Below are positions 53,704 through 63,040 of a stretch of DNA of 64,000 nt, piece by piece; the first letter of the stretch is position 1, and each line of letters starts with the position of its first letter. Location: contig NZ_AUXY01000074.1 in the NCBI RefSeq assembly GCF_001625695.1, forward strand, positions 62,001 to 126,000, given 5' to 3'. The notes below the pieces were generated by a model, which was given only the letters and a program-made list of their open reading frames with translations, was not told where the DNA came from and did not search any database. The translations under genes and the position numbers were made by a program. The stretch is from Pseudoalteromonas luteoviolacea H33-S. Its GTDB lineage: Bacteria > Pseudomonadota > Gammaproteobacteria > Enterobacterales > Alteromonadaceae.

Positions 53704-55998
53704 TTAGAAATTGTATCTCGCTGACAGCTTCCAGTTTCTTGGTTCGCCCCAAGTAACGCCGCCGTTCCATGATGAGATGCTATTGTAATAGCTCTTATCA
53801 AATAGGTTATCGACATTAAGAGATACACTTAAATGATCTGTCACATCATAGCGTGCCATTAGGTTAAATAAGGTGATTGAGCCATGATCACGACGTTCTG
53901 GAACTGTAATGTTGCCATATACTAGTTCGCCCCATGGTGTCGTTATGTCATCGTATACACCAGTAGGCTTAACGCTATCTACCCAGTAACCATCTTTCCA
54001 GTTCATGCCAATACCAACGGTTAAGTTCTCTACTAGACTTGAAGGCTGGTATGTGGTGTACAAGTTAAATAGTTGTTTTGGCACTTCAGTTTTGAGCTGC
54101 TCACCATCTTGATCTTCAGATTTTGCGTAAGAATAGCCTGCATATATATTGAAGCCTGGGAAGACTTCTCCGCTAACTTCAGTTTCAAAGCCGCGTGTTT
54201 GCGCGTCGTCAACGAGGATAGTTGCCGTGTTGCCTTCAGGTGTTTTCTGGTTGACGGTCGGATCTTTGATAGCGACATTACTTTTATTACTTTCAAAAAT
54301 AGCGAAAGAGAAGTTCAATAAGTCTAGTTCAGCTTTTAATCCAGCTTCAATGCTGTCGCCTACAATAGGTTTTTGCAAATTGTCATTTTTGTCGTATTTG
54401 TCTTGAGGCTCAAATGCATCTGAATAGCTTGCGTAAACACTGTAATCATCATTAATATCGTAAATCACACCCGCATAAGGAGTTATTTCGTTATCAACTG
54501 CGAAGCCAGATTTGTTTTCAAAATCTATGGTATTTGTTTCTCTATTGGTTCCAAAGTTAATAACTTCCCAATCTGTTCGCCTTGCACCAATGATTGTTTT
54601 CAAATTGTCGGTGATAGATAGTCGCGTTGCGATATAGATACCACTACTGTCATGATTTGACAGCTTGTTAGGGTGCTTATCTTCGAAAGGATAATGAGGA
54701 ATGTCACCTGTCCAAGAATAATAGTTAATCTTGGAAATATCACCGATGGCAACCTCTGATTGCTTGTGTGAATTACCAATGTTTGTTCTATCACGATCGA
54801 AGTTATTAAAACCTACAATGAGATCATGTTCACGACCTAAAAATTCAAACCCGCCTTGAAGGTTGATATCAAAGGTCTTTTGGACATCTTCAGAGCTACT
54901 GATGACAGCGCTGAAATTATGATCTAACCGCGTGGAACCGTCTTGGTTGTAATAGTCGAAATCTGCAGGGTATAAGAAAAATAATTCTCCGCCTTGCATA
55001 TCAATGGTGTTATATGTAGCAATTGCATTTAGCTGCCAACCATTGTCGAAACCATGGCTAATCGAGGTGAAGTAAGTTTTTTCTTTCAGTGGCCATGAGC
55101 TGTTTTGTGCGGTTAAACCGGTGTCACTTCTTTTCGGATTGAATAAACTGCCATCTGCGAAGTAGTAAGGTGCTGCATGTGAGTTAATGACACCTCTAGA
55201 AGCGGTATCAGCATACTCATAGCCAACGCGAAGTAATGTACTATCAGCTAGATCGGCCTCTGCCGTCATATAAATAGACGTTTTTTCTTGACCGTATCGA
55301 TCTACAAATGAGTCTCTATCATAATGTGCTGCAGCTATACGTCCTCGAATACTTCCGTCTTCGCTCAAAGGTGCTGATATATCAAGTTCAACGCGATTGT
55401 TATTCCATCTACCGGTTGTTGCGCCGACATAGCCGTCAAACTTTTTACTAATTGCACGTTTCCTAACAAGGTTGATGGTTGCAGTTGGTGAACCAACGCC
55501 AGTCATGAGACCATTTGCACCACGAAGTATTTCTACACGTTCATAAGCAATCGCATCACCGTTAACATCTGATCTTCTGCCACCAGGAAACTGTTGTACA
55601 CCGTCAATTTGAATAAGGTTTACCGAATCACCACGTACAATAAAATGAGGACGGTCATGGCTTCGAGAAGTACTCGCATAAACACCCGTGGTGTGTTGCA
55701 AGATGTCTTTAATGTTAACTGACTTCCAATCTTCTAACTGTTGTTGTGTGATCACTGAAACCGACTGCGGTGTTTCTTTCAGTGATAAAATCATTTTAGT
55801 TGCTGATTTTGTCGCGGCATCAGAATAATTACCAGCGGTTGAAGCCGTTACGTAAATACGTTCAATTTCATTCGCTGTTTGAGCGCCGTCAGGTGCCGAT
55901 TCTGCGAATACCTGCGTGCCTGTGAGAGCGGCTGTTAATGCAAGGGTGACAGGCGCTAAACGAAGTGTTTTTGAAGATTGAAAAGTAGAGTTGTCCAT
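53704..55998 (-). CDS. TonB-dependent siderophore receptor
   Basis: A 764-residue outer-membrane receptor. Signal peptide 1-32 (cleavage after QVFA), TonB-box-like ERIYVTAS (46-53), plug domain with PQSVSVITQQQLEDW and RGDSVNLIQIDGVQQFPGG, then the beta-barrel ending in Phe (WKLSARYNF). The pattern is that of FhuE/FpvA-like ferric-siderophore receptors; the substrate is not readable. A Fur-box-like site lies 108 bases upstream, so it should be repressed by iron. Confidence 0.92.
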   Translation of the reverse strand: MDNSTFQSSKTLRLAPVTLALTAALTGTQVFAESAPDGAQTANEIERIYVTASTAGNYSDAATKSATKMILSLKETPQSVSVITQQQLEDWKSVNIKDILQHTTGVYASTSRSHDRPHFIVRGDSVNLIQIDGVQQFPGGRRSDVNGDAIAYERVEILRGANGLMTGVGSPTATINLVRKRAISKKFDGYVGATTGRWNNNRVELDISAPLSEDGSIRGRIAAAHYDRDSFVDRYGQEKTSIYMTAEADLADSTLLRVGYEYADTASRGVINSHAAPYYFADGSLFNPKRSDTGLTAQNSSWPLKEKTYFTSISHGFDNGWQLNAIATYNTIDMQGGELFFLYPADFDYYNQDGSTRLDHNFSAVISSSEDVQKTFDINLQGGFEFLGREHDLIVGFNNFDRDRTNIGNSHKQSEVAIGDISKINYYSWTGDIPHYPFEDKHPNKLSNHDSSGIYIATRLSITDNLKTIIGARRTDWEVINFGTNRETNTIDFENKSGFAVDNEITPYAGVIYDINDDYSVYASYSDAFEPQDKYDKNDNLQKPIVGDSIEAGLKAELDLLNFSFAIFESNKSNVAIKDPTVNQKTPEGNTATILVDDAQTRGFETEVSGEVFPGFNIYAGYSYAKSEDQDGEQLKTEVPKQLFNLYTTYQPSSLVENLTVGIGMNWKDGYWVDSVKPTGVYDDITTPWGELVYGNITVPERRDHGSITLFNLMARYDVTDHLSVSLNVDNLFDKSYYNSISSWNGGVTWGEPRNWKLSARYNF

Positions 55999-56105
55999 AA
56001 AATCCTATCCAAAGAACAAATATATGTCATGAACCAATTTGATATAAACGTGATAGAGACAAAGGAAATGGCGTTATTTCGTCTGTACCAAATATGGTGT
56101 TAAAT

Positions 56106-56124
56106 GATAACGGTTTGCATTATC
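56106..56124. promoter_or_regulatory. Fur box upstream of the TonB receptor
   Basis: The minus strand reads GATAATGCAAACCGTTATC, 15 of 19 matches to the Fur consensus GATAATGATAATCATTATC by my count. It lies 108 bases upstream of the receptor ATG. The remaining gap to 56447 shows no gene and is AT-rich. Confidence 0.65.
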
Positions 56125-56447
56125 GTTACAATTCCTTTGAAGTCAAGCTGAATCGGATGCTATGGCATGATTATTTGTCATATATTAAGTTTTTAATATA
56201 ACGAGAGATTTTAATATAAATTTTTTCACTTTGTTTATGTCCTGAATGAATGCCGCTTTGATTATAAATCCGGGCGACAAAAAGTTTGGCTGTTAGAGCA
56301 AGGTAATATTGATAATAAAGTCTCATTAAAGTAGTAAAATAATTCATCATCCCTTGGTTGTTTTTTAATCTGCGTTTGTTAATCTAGTAAGTCTTAGTAT
56401 GGATGTACCTAGTTTGTTACCTGTGAATAAATATAAGAAGATAGGTT

Positions 56448-56819
56448 ATGGGAGATTTATTTCTAAAGAGGCGAGAGAATTGGTTGGTATGGATAACTTG
56501 GGGGGCAGTGGGGTGTCTTATTTGCCACTATTTACTAAGTTATGTCAGCAATGCTTGGTTTTCACTTACTTCGCCAGCTTTTTTACTTATGGTTTTGACC
56601 GCTTGGATGAACTTTAATAAACGCTTTGACTTTTTTGCTGCCTTGAAAATATTCATGGTGGTGGCGTCTATTTCAGTTATTCCATTGTTGGCGAAAAAAG
56701 TGAGTAGCTGGGAAGAAGTGATCCACATTGCTGTCGATTCTGGCGCTTTATTTTTATGCATTGTATTTGTCAGTGTTATTTGCGCGCTGTTGGCAAGGCG
56801 GCCGAAACAATATTACTGA
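56448..56819 (+). CDS. Small membrane protein of unknown function
   Basis: A 123-residue protein with four hydrophobic segments (about 13-33, 41-56, 65-82 and 97-114) and short basic ends. The ATG at 56448 has AAGAAGATAGG upstream, closer than ideal. An overlapping frame (56399-56617) is less convincing. Not recognised. It precedes tRNA-Ser. Confidence 0.65.
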   Translation: MGDLFLKRRENWLVWITWGAVGCLICHYLLSYVSNAWFSLTSPAFLLMVLTAWMNFNKRFDFFAALKIFMVVASISVIPLLAKKVSSWEEVIHIAVDSGALFLCIVFVSVICALLARRPKQYY

Positions 56820-56901
56820 TAAAAGATTTGAAAACTATTGCGCTAATTTCAAAAAACACTTTACATATTTATGAATAGCCTTTAATATTCGCGCCAACAA
56901 C

Positions 56902-56992
56902 GGAGAGATGGCTGAGTGGTTGAAAGCACCGGTCTTGAAAACCGGCATACGTTAATAGCGTATCTAGGGTTCAAATCCCTATCTCTCCGCCA
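56902..56992 (+). tRNA. serT: tRNA-Ser (anticodon TGA)
   Basis: A 91-base class II tRNA. The acceptor arms GGAGAGA and TCTCTCC pair 7 bp, with discriminator G and encoded CCA. The anticodon TGA lies in the loop of CCGGTCTTGAAAACCGG. A long variable arm (TACGTTAATAGCGTA) and the T-loop GGTTCAAATCC are present, as expected for tRNA-Ser. A terminator follows. Confidence 0.95.
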
Positions 56993-57002
56993 CCTCATTC
57001 CC

Positions 57003-57027
57003 AAAACCGCCTAACGGCGGTTTTTTT
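57003..57027 (+). terminator. Terminator after tRNA-Ser
   Basis: A 9-bp stem AAAACCGCC (57003-57011) with GGCGGTTTT (57016-57024) and a T-run, 10 bases after the tRNA end. Confidence 0.9.
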
Positions 57028-57042
57028 CGTTAGGAGAGTTCA

Positions 57043-57411
57043 ATGGCTCAAGATGTTGTTAAACATTGTTCATTATGGATTGTCTTTAGCTTCTTTTATT
57101 TAAGTGGCCTACAAATGGCTGTAATTATGTCAATTGATGGTCAACCTCAACCTACCATTTGGAAAACCTTATTTTATACCTTCTTGTATAATGCGCTTAT
57201 AGGGCACCTTATAACTAAATATGAAAAGCTATGGCCATTTTTAGCTTCAATCGTGATATCTATATTTGGTGTTGTTGGTTTTGGTGTCTATTTTGACGAT
57301 AAATTAGCAGGCTATAGTAATGAGTTAATCATTGGTTTAGTTTTATCTCTGCCTTTTGCCACCTTCTTGGTCAAACAATTAAAATCAAAAAGTTTAGAGA
57401 ATAACGCCTAA
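57043..57411 (+). CDS. Small 4-TM membrane protein of unknown function
   Basis: A 122-residue protein with four hydrophobic segments (about 11-29, 43-58, 66-86 and 93-110) and a basic C-terminal tail. TAGGAGAGTTCA gives a good ribosome binding site before the ATG at 57043. Family not recognised. It sits between tRNA-Ser and fklB with no clear functional link. Confidence 0.75.
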   Translation: MAQDVVKHCSLWIVFSFFYLSGLQMAVIMSIDGQPQPTIWKTLFYTFLYNALIGHLITKYEKLWPFLASIVISIFGVVGFGVYFDDKLAGYSNELIIGLVLSLPFATFLVKQLKSKSLENNA

Positions 57412-57513
57412 GGCATTATAAATAGGGCGTGTATTTGCTTAGCGCCCTATAAGTTACCTGTTGTCTGTGCTACACTGCGCGTCCTTTTAGAATGATAAAT
57501 AAAGTGAATTTAT

Positions 57514-58131
57514 ATGTCAGATTTATTCAACACAGACGCTGGTAAAGCGAGCTACGGTATTGGTCTTCAAATGGGTGAGCAATTAAAAGCTAATCCTTTC
57601 GAAGGTCTTGACTTAAACGCAGTTTTCGAAGGTATGAAAGACGCTTACACTGGCGGCGAGTTCCGCGTTGAGATCCCTGAGATCCAAGCTGCTTTCGAAA
57701 AAATCAACAGCGAAATTCAAGCACGTCGTGAAGAAGAAGCGAAAGTTCTTGCTGCTGAAGGTACTGCTTTCTTAGAAGAAAACGCTAAGCGTGCAGAAGT
57801 AACGGTAACTGAGTCTGGTTTACAGTACGAAGTTGTTGCTACTGGCGAGGGTGACAAGCCTTCTGCTGATTCAACAGTACGTGTTCATTACCACGGCACA
57901 CTAATCAACGGTACTGTGTTCGATAGTTCATATGACCGTGGTCAGCCTGCTGAATTCCCAGTAAATGGCGTGATCAAAGGTTGGACAGAAGCACTTCAGC
58001 TTATGAATGCTGGTACTAAGTTGCGTCTATACATCCCACACGACCTAGCATACGGTGAGCGTGGTGCAGGTGCATCTATCGCACCTTACTCAACACTAAT
58101 CTTTGATGTTGAGCTTTTAGAGATCCTATAA
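57514..58131 (+). CDS. fklB: FKBP-type peptidyl-prolyl isomerase (FklB-like)
   Basis: A 205-residue PPIase without a signal peptide, closest by eye to E. coli FklB (FKBP22, 206 residues). The N-terminal helical dimerisation part starts KASYGIGLQMGEQL; the C-terminal FKBP domain has VRVHYHGTLINGTVFDSSY, PAEFPVNGVIKGWTEALQLM and LAYGERGAGASIAPYSTLIFDVELL. Codon use is biased towards highly expressed genes. Confidence 0.95.
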   Translation: MSDLFNTDAGKASYGIGLQMGEQLKANPFEGLDLNAVFEGMKDAYTGGEFRVEIPEIQAAFEKINSEIQARREEEAKVLAAEGTAFLEENAKRAEVTVTESGLQYEVVATGEGDKPSADSTVRVHYHGTLINGTVFDSSYDRGQPAEFPVNGVIKGWTEALQLMNAGTKLRLYIPHDLAYGERGAGASIAPYSTLIFDVELLEIL

Positions 58132-58150
58132 TCTAGGTTTTCTTTAAAGT

Positions 58151-58178
58151 TGCATGCTCGGTACGTGCTGAGCATGCA
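58151..58178. terminator. Hairpin between fklB and the MCP-PilZ gene
   Basis: A 9-bp stem TGCATGCTC (58151-58159) with GAGCATGCA (58170-58178) in the convergent gap. No clear T-run on either side. Terminator-like only. Confidence 0.55.
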
Positions 58179-58183
58179 TATTT

Positions 58184-60601
58184 CTATTGATCGAAAAACT
58201 CATAGAGCTCTGAAAGGGTCGTCTTTCTTTCGTTATTTTCAACCAAAAACTCCATGCCATAATAGGTATATTCTTGGTCTTTCTCTTCTTTTCTAACAAC
58301 TCGCGCTGAAATTTTCATCGGAGCTTGATTCATATACTCTTTATAGTTTTTTCTTGGTAAGTACATTATCAGCGTCAAATTCGTATCAATATCGAGTTCT
58401 TGATTTAATTGCTTGCTTAATGTTACACCACAACCAACGCAGCTCAGCTCACGGGTAATTGTTGAGTAGTCTTTATCCTCACAAATAATCTTAATCTTAA
58501 TTTTTGCTTCAAGTCTGTCAGAACGTCTTTTTTCGTGACGTTTTCTAATTGCGTCTTTATCTTCATCAAAGTGAAAGCCATCCATCAAGTTGTTCACAAG
58601 CTCTGAAGTTTGATAAAGATCAGCACCAATCATTGAGACCATTTGTGCTTTTTCGGCATTTTGTTGAAGGGAAGAAAACAGGTGCTGTAGCTTGAGTTGC
58701 ATTTCATGCATTTGATGACTCTGCTGCTCAGAGCGGTGGGCTATTTGATCATTTGCCGAGATAATGCTGTCGATAGTATTGGTCATTGCTCTTAAGGCTT
58801 GACCACTTTCGTCTGAGCGCTGTTTACTGACATCAACTTGATGGATGATATCTGTCATTAAACGTGTAACATCAACGACTTTATGCGTGAGTTGGGAGAT
58901 TACGCCTCTGATTTCATCTGTTGAATTAGCCGTTCTTTGCGCCAAACTTCTTACTTCGTCTGCCACCACTGCAAACCCACGGCCTTGCTCGCCAGCTCTA
59001 GCAGCTTCGATAGCGGCGTTTAGGGCAATTAACGCTGTTTGGTCCGCAACAGTTGAGATTGCATCTGTGACAGACTCAATTTGTTCGCTAGCCGATTTAA
59101 GTTCTTCAACACCCGCTGATGCGAGCGTAACGACTTCAACCGTTCTCACCATTTCGTTTAGGTTACTTTCAACGGCTTGTATGCCTGTATCTGCCTCTGT
59201 TTTGGCTTGTTCTAATACAACTTGGCTTTGCTCTATGGCTTGCCCAGACTCCACCAATAGATCCATAAATGACTCAATGACTCGCATCACTTCCGAATAA
59301 CTCGCATTTTCATTTTTAGCAACGGTGCTTATTTCAGTTGCAATGGCTGCAACTTGGTGTGCGGAGTGGCCAACCTGTCTTGACTGTCTGCGCACGGTAG
59401 AGATAGTCGAGGATAAGGAAAGCGTCATATGGTTAAAGCTCTCAGAAAGTTGGTTCAATTCATCGTCGGAGCGGATCACAAAGTAATCCTGTTTGGTTTT
59501 AAAGTCGCCGACTGAAATATTCTGTGCTCTACCTAATAAGGATTTGACTCGATTACGTAATTTACTGCTAAACATGATACTGATCACGCCTGCAATGATA
59601 ATGGTTAATACGGAACTTAAAGCAAGTACAACAAACATGTTTGAAAGTGCGCTTTGTGTGTCATCAATGCCTTGTTTGGTGACGTGCTCAACGTGCTGGT
59701 TCATTTCTCGAAGCTCGTCAAAAATTGTTTCGGTCAATGGTTTAATGGTATTACTGAGGTGGTTTGTCGCAAAATTAGACTCGTTACTGGCTTGTTTTTC
59801 AAATGCTAAAATTGTAATTGGCGCAAGCTTTTCTCGCTCTTCACTATAAGCTTCCCAGTACTCAAGCTGCTGATCAGTGAAAAGCTCTTCATAATCATCA
59901 AGAATTGAAACAAACGCGTCACTGTTTTTAAACCATGCTTGGTCAAACCCATCAATGTTTTTTTGTTCGCGCGTTAACAAAAATGCGCGCAGTTCAGAAA
60001 TAGCTGTCGCAAAGCTTACTTCTGAGTCAACAAGCAGCTTAAATAACTCAATTCTGTCTTCATCTAACTCTTGTTCACTCTCTATTTCTATCACCTGGGC
60101 GAGTAGTTGCACCATAGACTCCGCAAGCGGGATCGCGTCTGTGACTAGCAGTTTCACTGCTGGTTCATTATCCAGTGTATTCGCGATGTTGGAAATGATC
60201 TGTTGCTCTTGTTTGAGCTTTCTTAAGTTTGCGTTGATTATTGAGAGTTTACTGTCACTGAATCCGGTTTGCTTTGCAAATTCACTCAGGCTTGAAAAGT
60301 CTTGATCTATAGACTTCCATGCTTCATCGCGCTTGGTAATTGCAGTGTTACGTGATTGCACACTGCTGCCAGTAATGATTTGTTCCTCGAGCGCAATAAG
60401 TGAATCTAAAATGTGCATTTTCAAATCTGAATTGACGTTTACAAGTGGAATGGAAACAGACGAGACTTGCGTAAAATTACTGGCGAGCGTGCCTGTACTT
60501 AAATAGACAAAGAAGTTACTGAATATACCTAAAGAAGTAATCATGCCAAACGCTAAAAGCATTTGCGCGGCAATGCCCGGAACGAAACGAGAAATTTTCA
60601 T
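58184..60601 (-). CDS. Methyl-accepting chemotaxis protein with C-terminal PilZ domain
   Basis: An 805-residue chemoreceptor. TM1 about 10-33, a helical periplasmic sensor of about 285 residues, TM2 about 319-343, HAMP, then the signalling hairpin with [19 protein letters not shown]. At the C-terminus a PilZ domain (about 686-805) has RRSDR (692-696, the RxxxR c-di-GMP motif) and ELSCVGCG (718 onward), where the usual [D/N]xSxxG has Glu first. This suggests a receptor whose signalling responds to c-di-GMP, as in Azospirillum Tlp1. Monocistronic; it lies divergent from the redox operon. Confidence 0.9.
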   Translation of the reverse strand: MKISRFVPGIAAQMLLAFGMITSLGIFSNFFVYLSTGTLASNFTQVSSVSIPLVNVNSDLKMHILDSLIALEEQIITGSSVQSRNTAITKRDEAWKSIDQDFSSLSEFAKQTGFSDSKLSIINANLRKLKQEQQIISNIANTLDNEPAVKLLVTDAIPLAESMVQLLAQVIEIESEQELDEDRIELFKLLVDSEVSFATAISELRAFLLTREQKNIDGFDQAWFKNSDAFVSILDDYEELFTDQQLEYWEAYSEEREKLAPITILAFEKQASNESNFATNHLSNTIKPLTETIFDELREMNQHVEHVTKQGIDDTQSALSNMFVVLALSSVLTIIIAGVISIMFSSKLRNRVKSLLGRAQNISVGDFKTKQDYFVIRSDDELNQLSESFNHMTLSLSSTISTVRRQSRQVGHSAHQVAAIATEISTVAKNENASYSEVMRVIESFMDLLVESGQAIEQSQVVLEQAKTEADTGIQAVESNLNEMVRTVEVVTLASAGVEELKSASEQIESVTDAISTVADQTALIALNAAIEAARAGEQGRGFAVVADEVRSLAQRTANSTDEIRGVISQLTHKVVDVTRLMTDIIHQVDVSKQRSDESGQALRAMTNTIDSIISANDQIAHRSEQQSHQMHEMQLKLQHLFSSLQQNAEKAQMVSMIGADLYQTSELVNNLMDGFHFDEDKDAIRKRHEKRRSDRLEAKIKIKIICEDKDYSTITRELSCVGCGVTLSKQLNQELDIDTNLTLIMYLPRKNYKEYMNQAPMKISARVVRKEEKDQEYTYYGMEFLVENNERKTTLSELYEFFDQ

Positions 60602-60789
60602 ATTGTGTCGTGAGCTCTGATTGTTAGTAGCCTAGGTGACAGTTTGTACCTAATTAATTGGTTTTAATAAACTTTTATTAAAAGCTACTAATTTTTTGAT
60701 TTATTGAAAAATATAGACAATCCTTCGGTAAGGTCAAAGTTTATATCTAAATATTTACAATTGAAGAAGACTTACTGCGGGGGCAAGTA

Positions 60790-61782
60790 ATGGATTGTAA
60801 CAAGGGGATTTTGTTTTCATTTGCGTTGGCTATTAGCGCAAATGTGTTGGCGGTTGACTCGCCTGCATTCGGTAACTTATCGACGCCCGATGTCGATGAC
60901 ATAGAGTACTTTGATGATGAAGAGCCAAGTGAGAGAGAAATTGAGCTTGGTAAAATGCTGTTTTTTGACCACAGGTTATCAAAAAATCAAAATCAATCGT
61001 GCGCAACATGTCATAACCCTGAACTTGGTTTTAGTGATGGGTTGGCAAAGGGAATTGGCAGTGGTGGCGATATATTAGGCCGTAACGCGCCACATTTATA
61101 TAACCTCGCATGGTCTGCTATTTTCTTTTGGGATGGACGAGCGAAGACTTTGGAAGAACAGGCATTAGGGCCCATCGTCTCTGAAGTTGAAATGCAAATG
61201 ACGCCAAAAGAAGCTGTTGGTCGGCTTAAGAAAATTCCTTTTTATGACAAAGAGTTTAAAGAGGTGTATGGCAGCATAACGTTTGAAAATATCGGCAGGG
61301 CAATTGCGGCATTTGAAAAAACCATCATTAGTGATAATTCAGCGTTTGACCAATACCTTGCGGGAGAAAAGCAAGCAATGTCACACTCTGCGGTTCGAGG
61401 GTTGCAATTATTTGTCGGTAAGGCGCGTTGTGTGAAGTGCCATGATGGCGCAAACTTCACAGATGATAGCTTTCATAATATCGGTATAGAAGACAATGAT
61501 GAAGGCCGCTTTCTTATTGACCCCAATAGCAAATTAAAGGGCGCATTTAAAACCCCTGGGCTTAGAAATATCATTATGAGTGCGCCTTACATGCATGATG
61601 GCTCACTGGCCAGCTTAGAAGAAGTGGTTGAGCATTACGACAAAGGTGCTGTGAACGTAAAAGACGTAAGCCCATTGATAGTGCCTCTAAATCTAAACCC
61701 ACAAGAAAAAGCAGATTTAATCGCATTTATGGCTGCATTGACAGATCCTGTTGTGATACAGCGACCTAAATTGCCTAACTAA
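60790..61782 (+). CDS. Dihaem cytochrome c peroxidase/MauG-family protein
   Basis: A 330-residue secreted protein (signal peptide about 1-21). Two c-type haem sites: CATCH (71-75) and CVKCH (214-218). FFDHRLSKNQNQSCATCHNPELGFSDG, FFWDGRAKTLEEQALGPIVSEVEM, and TPGLRNIIMSAPYMHDGSLASLEEVVEHYDKG are family landmarks. Members either reduce H2O2 (CcpA) or oxidise a protein partner (MauG). Its position before a cupredoxin and a P460-like protein suggests the latter, which is inference. First gene of a three-gene unit. Confidence 0.93.
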   Translation: MDCNKGILFSFALAISANVLAVDSPAFGNLSTPDVDDIEYFDDEEPSEREIELGKMLFFDHRLSKNQNQSCATCHNPELGFSDGLAKGIGSGGDILGRNAPHLYNLAWSAIFFWDGRAKTLEEQALGPIVSEVEMQMTPKEAVGRLKKIPFYDKEFKEVYGSITFENIGRAIAAFEKTIISDNSAFDQYLAGEKQAMSHSAVRGLQLFVGKARCVKCHDGANFTDDSFHNIGIEDNDEGRFLIDPNSKLKGAFKTPGLRNIIMSAPYMHDGSLASLEEVVEHYDKGAVNVKDVSPLIVPLNLNPQEKADLIAFMAALTDPVVIQRPKLPN

Positions 61783-61791
61783 GGAGTAAAG

Positions 61792-62400
61792 ATGAAACAG
61801 TATTTATTAATTGGTATGGGCTTGTGTTCCATATTTTCGGTGCAGGCAGCAGTGTTAACTGGCGAGTTAGAGTTTGTGAAAAAGCCGTCTTTTGTTGGTG
61901 TTGTATATGCTAAAGGAGGAAAGGGGCCGAGCACTGCTGAACTTGATCAATCGAACAAAATCTTTGATAAAAAAGCAGTTGTGATAGGGAGAAATGGCGA
62001 AATCACATTTAAAAACTCTGATGAATTTCAGCACAATATTTTTGCTAATGACCCAAATTCAGGTGTTAAGTTCGATGTTGGTTTAATGAATCAAGGTCAA
62101 ACAACCAAAGTAGCCGCTGACTGGAGCGAAAACACACTGACCCGGATCGGGTGTAAAATTCATCCGAAAATGCGCAGTTATATAGCCAATGTCAATTCAG
62201 ATGCATATCAGGTTTTACCCTTTACTAAAAAGCAAAAAGTTTACCCTATTCAATTAGATGTTGGAACGCACACCGAGTTTGTATTGCAAATCCCTAAATA
62301 TGACCCTGTCGAACTTAAATTAGCCAAAGGACAGCAAACAAGTGTGGATGTTATGTATAAGGGGAAAAAGCGTGCGACGTTGAAGCTTGCTTTAAACTAG
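61792..62400 (+). CDS. Periplasmic cupredoxin-like protein
   Basis: A 202-residue protein with signal peptide 1-19. A cupredoxin (plastocyanin-like) domain is suggested by His81 (DEFQHNIF), Cys121, His124 and Met127 (GCKIHPKM), the expected type 1 copper ligands; the first half reads ITFKNSDEFQHNIFAN. The C-terminal 60 residues look like a small beta-domain. Similar proteins are annotated as methylamine-utilisation proteins. A GGAG sits before the ATG at 61792. It would carry electrons to or from the dihaem protein. Confidence 0.85.
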   Translation: MKQYLLIGMGLCSIFSVQAAVLTGELEFVKKPSFVGVVYAKGGKGPSTAELDQSNKIFDKKAVVIGRNGEITFKNSDEFQHNIFANDPNSGVKFDVGLMNQGQTTKVAADWSENTLTRIGCKIHPKMRSYIANVNSDAYQVLPFTKKQKVYPIQLDVGTHTEFVLQIPKYDPVELKLAKGQQTSVDVMYKGKKRATLKLALN

Positions 62401-62409
62401 GGAAAAAAC

Positions 62410-62997
62410 ATGGTTAGTAAACTGAAGATCTTATGTCTCTGCGCAGGTTTTATCGTAAATTCTGTGACAGCTAATCCGTTTAATGTTTATCCATTTAAAG
62501 TACCTGATAAATATAAAGCCGCATTAAAAGATTACAGGACGCAATGGCAAAGAGTGACTGGGTTTGAGCATTCGGGTTTGCATTGGCAGCAGTTTATCGT
62601 GGTATTTTTAAATAAAGATATCAAGGTATACGAAAACAACTACTTGGAATACCTTCGTTATTATCAGGACTATGATGAAGACGATGAGGATGAGGAAGAA
62701 GTTACTGAGCCAAGCTTTAAATCGTACCAACCAGGTACCATTGTTTTAAAAGAAAACTTTTCCTCACAATCTGGCGCTCCTCACGATGCGCTCACTATTA
62801 CAATGATGATAAAAAGAGAAAAAGGCTATTCAAAAGGATTTGGAGATTGGGAGTATGTTCAGTTTGATAAAGAAGGGACACTGATACTTGCGGGGAAGGG
62901 GAGCGAGCCGGTAATTAAGCAAATGTGCTCTAATTGTCATGCAAGTATTGAAGAGCGAGATTTTATTTTCGCAAATTTCTACTCAAGGAAAAAGTAA
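62410..62997 (+). CDS. Cytochrome P460-like monohaem protein
   Basis: A 195-residue secreted protein (signal peptide 1-21). One c-haem site MCSNCHAS (173-177) near the C-terminus followed by ERDFIFANFYSRK, and YQPGTIVLKENF plus LTITMMIKREKGYSKGFGDWEYVQ before it, as in the cytochrome P460 family, whose haem is crosslinked to a lysine. An acidic stretch of 11 residues (DYDEDDEDEEE, 88-98) lies in a loop. Family members act on hydroxylamine or NO; whether this one does is unknown. It lies 9 bases after the cupredoxin gene. Confidence 0.82.
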   Translation: MVSKLKILCLCAGFIVNSVTANPFNVYPFKVPDKYKAALKDYRTQWQRVTGFEHSGLHWQQFIVVFLNKDIKVYENNYLEYLRYYQDYDEDDEDEEEVTEPSFKSYQPGTIVLKENFSSQSGAPHDALTITMMIKREKGYSKGFGDWEYVQFDKEGTLILAGKGSEPVIKQMCSNCHASIEERDFIFANFYSRKK

Positions 62998-63024
62998 TAC
63001 AGGCCGGTTAGTACAGCCTGTATT
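62996..63024. terminator. Bidirectional hairpin between the P460-like and amine oxidase genes
   Basis: A 9-bp stem AATACAGGC (62996-63004) with GCCTGTATT (63016-63024) overlapping the P460 stop codon. It is followed by T-poor sequence. It lies in the convergent gap. Confidence 0.6.
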
Positions 63025-63040
63025 GATATAAATATATTGT

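Noticed and set aside
56399-56617. 72-codon frame overlapping the small membrane protein
   Set aside because: It has no ribosome binding site and a less protein-like sequence; the overlapping 123-codon frame has four consistent TM segments.
56902-57411. Genomic island inserted at tRNA-Ser
   Set aside because: No integrase, no direct repeat of the tRNA 3' end and ordinary genes on both sides.
58845-59300. 151-codon open frame opposite the MCP-PilZ gene
   Set aside because: Antisense to the MCP signalling domain, low-complexity Ser/Thr-rich translation; shadow frame.
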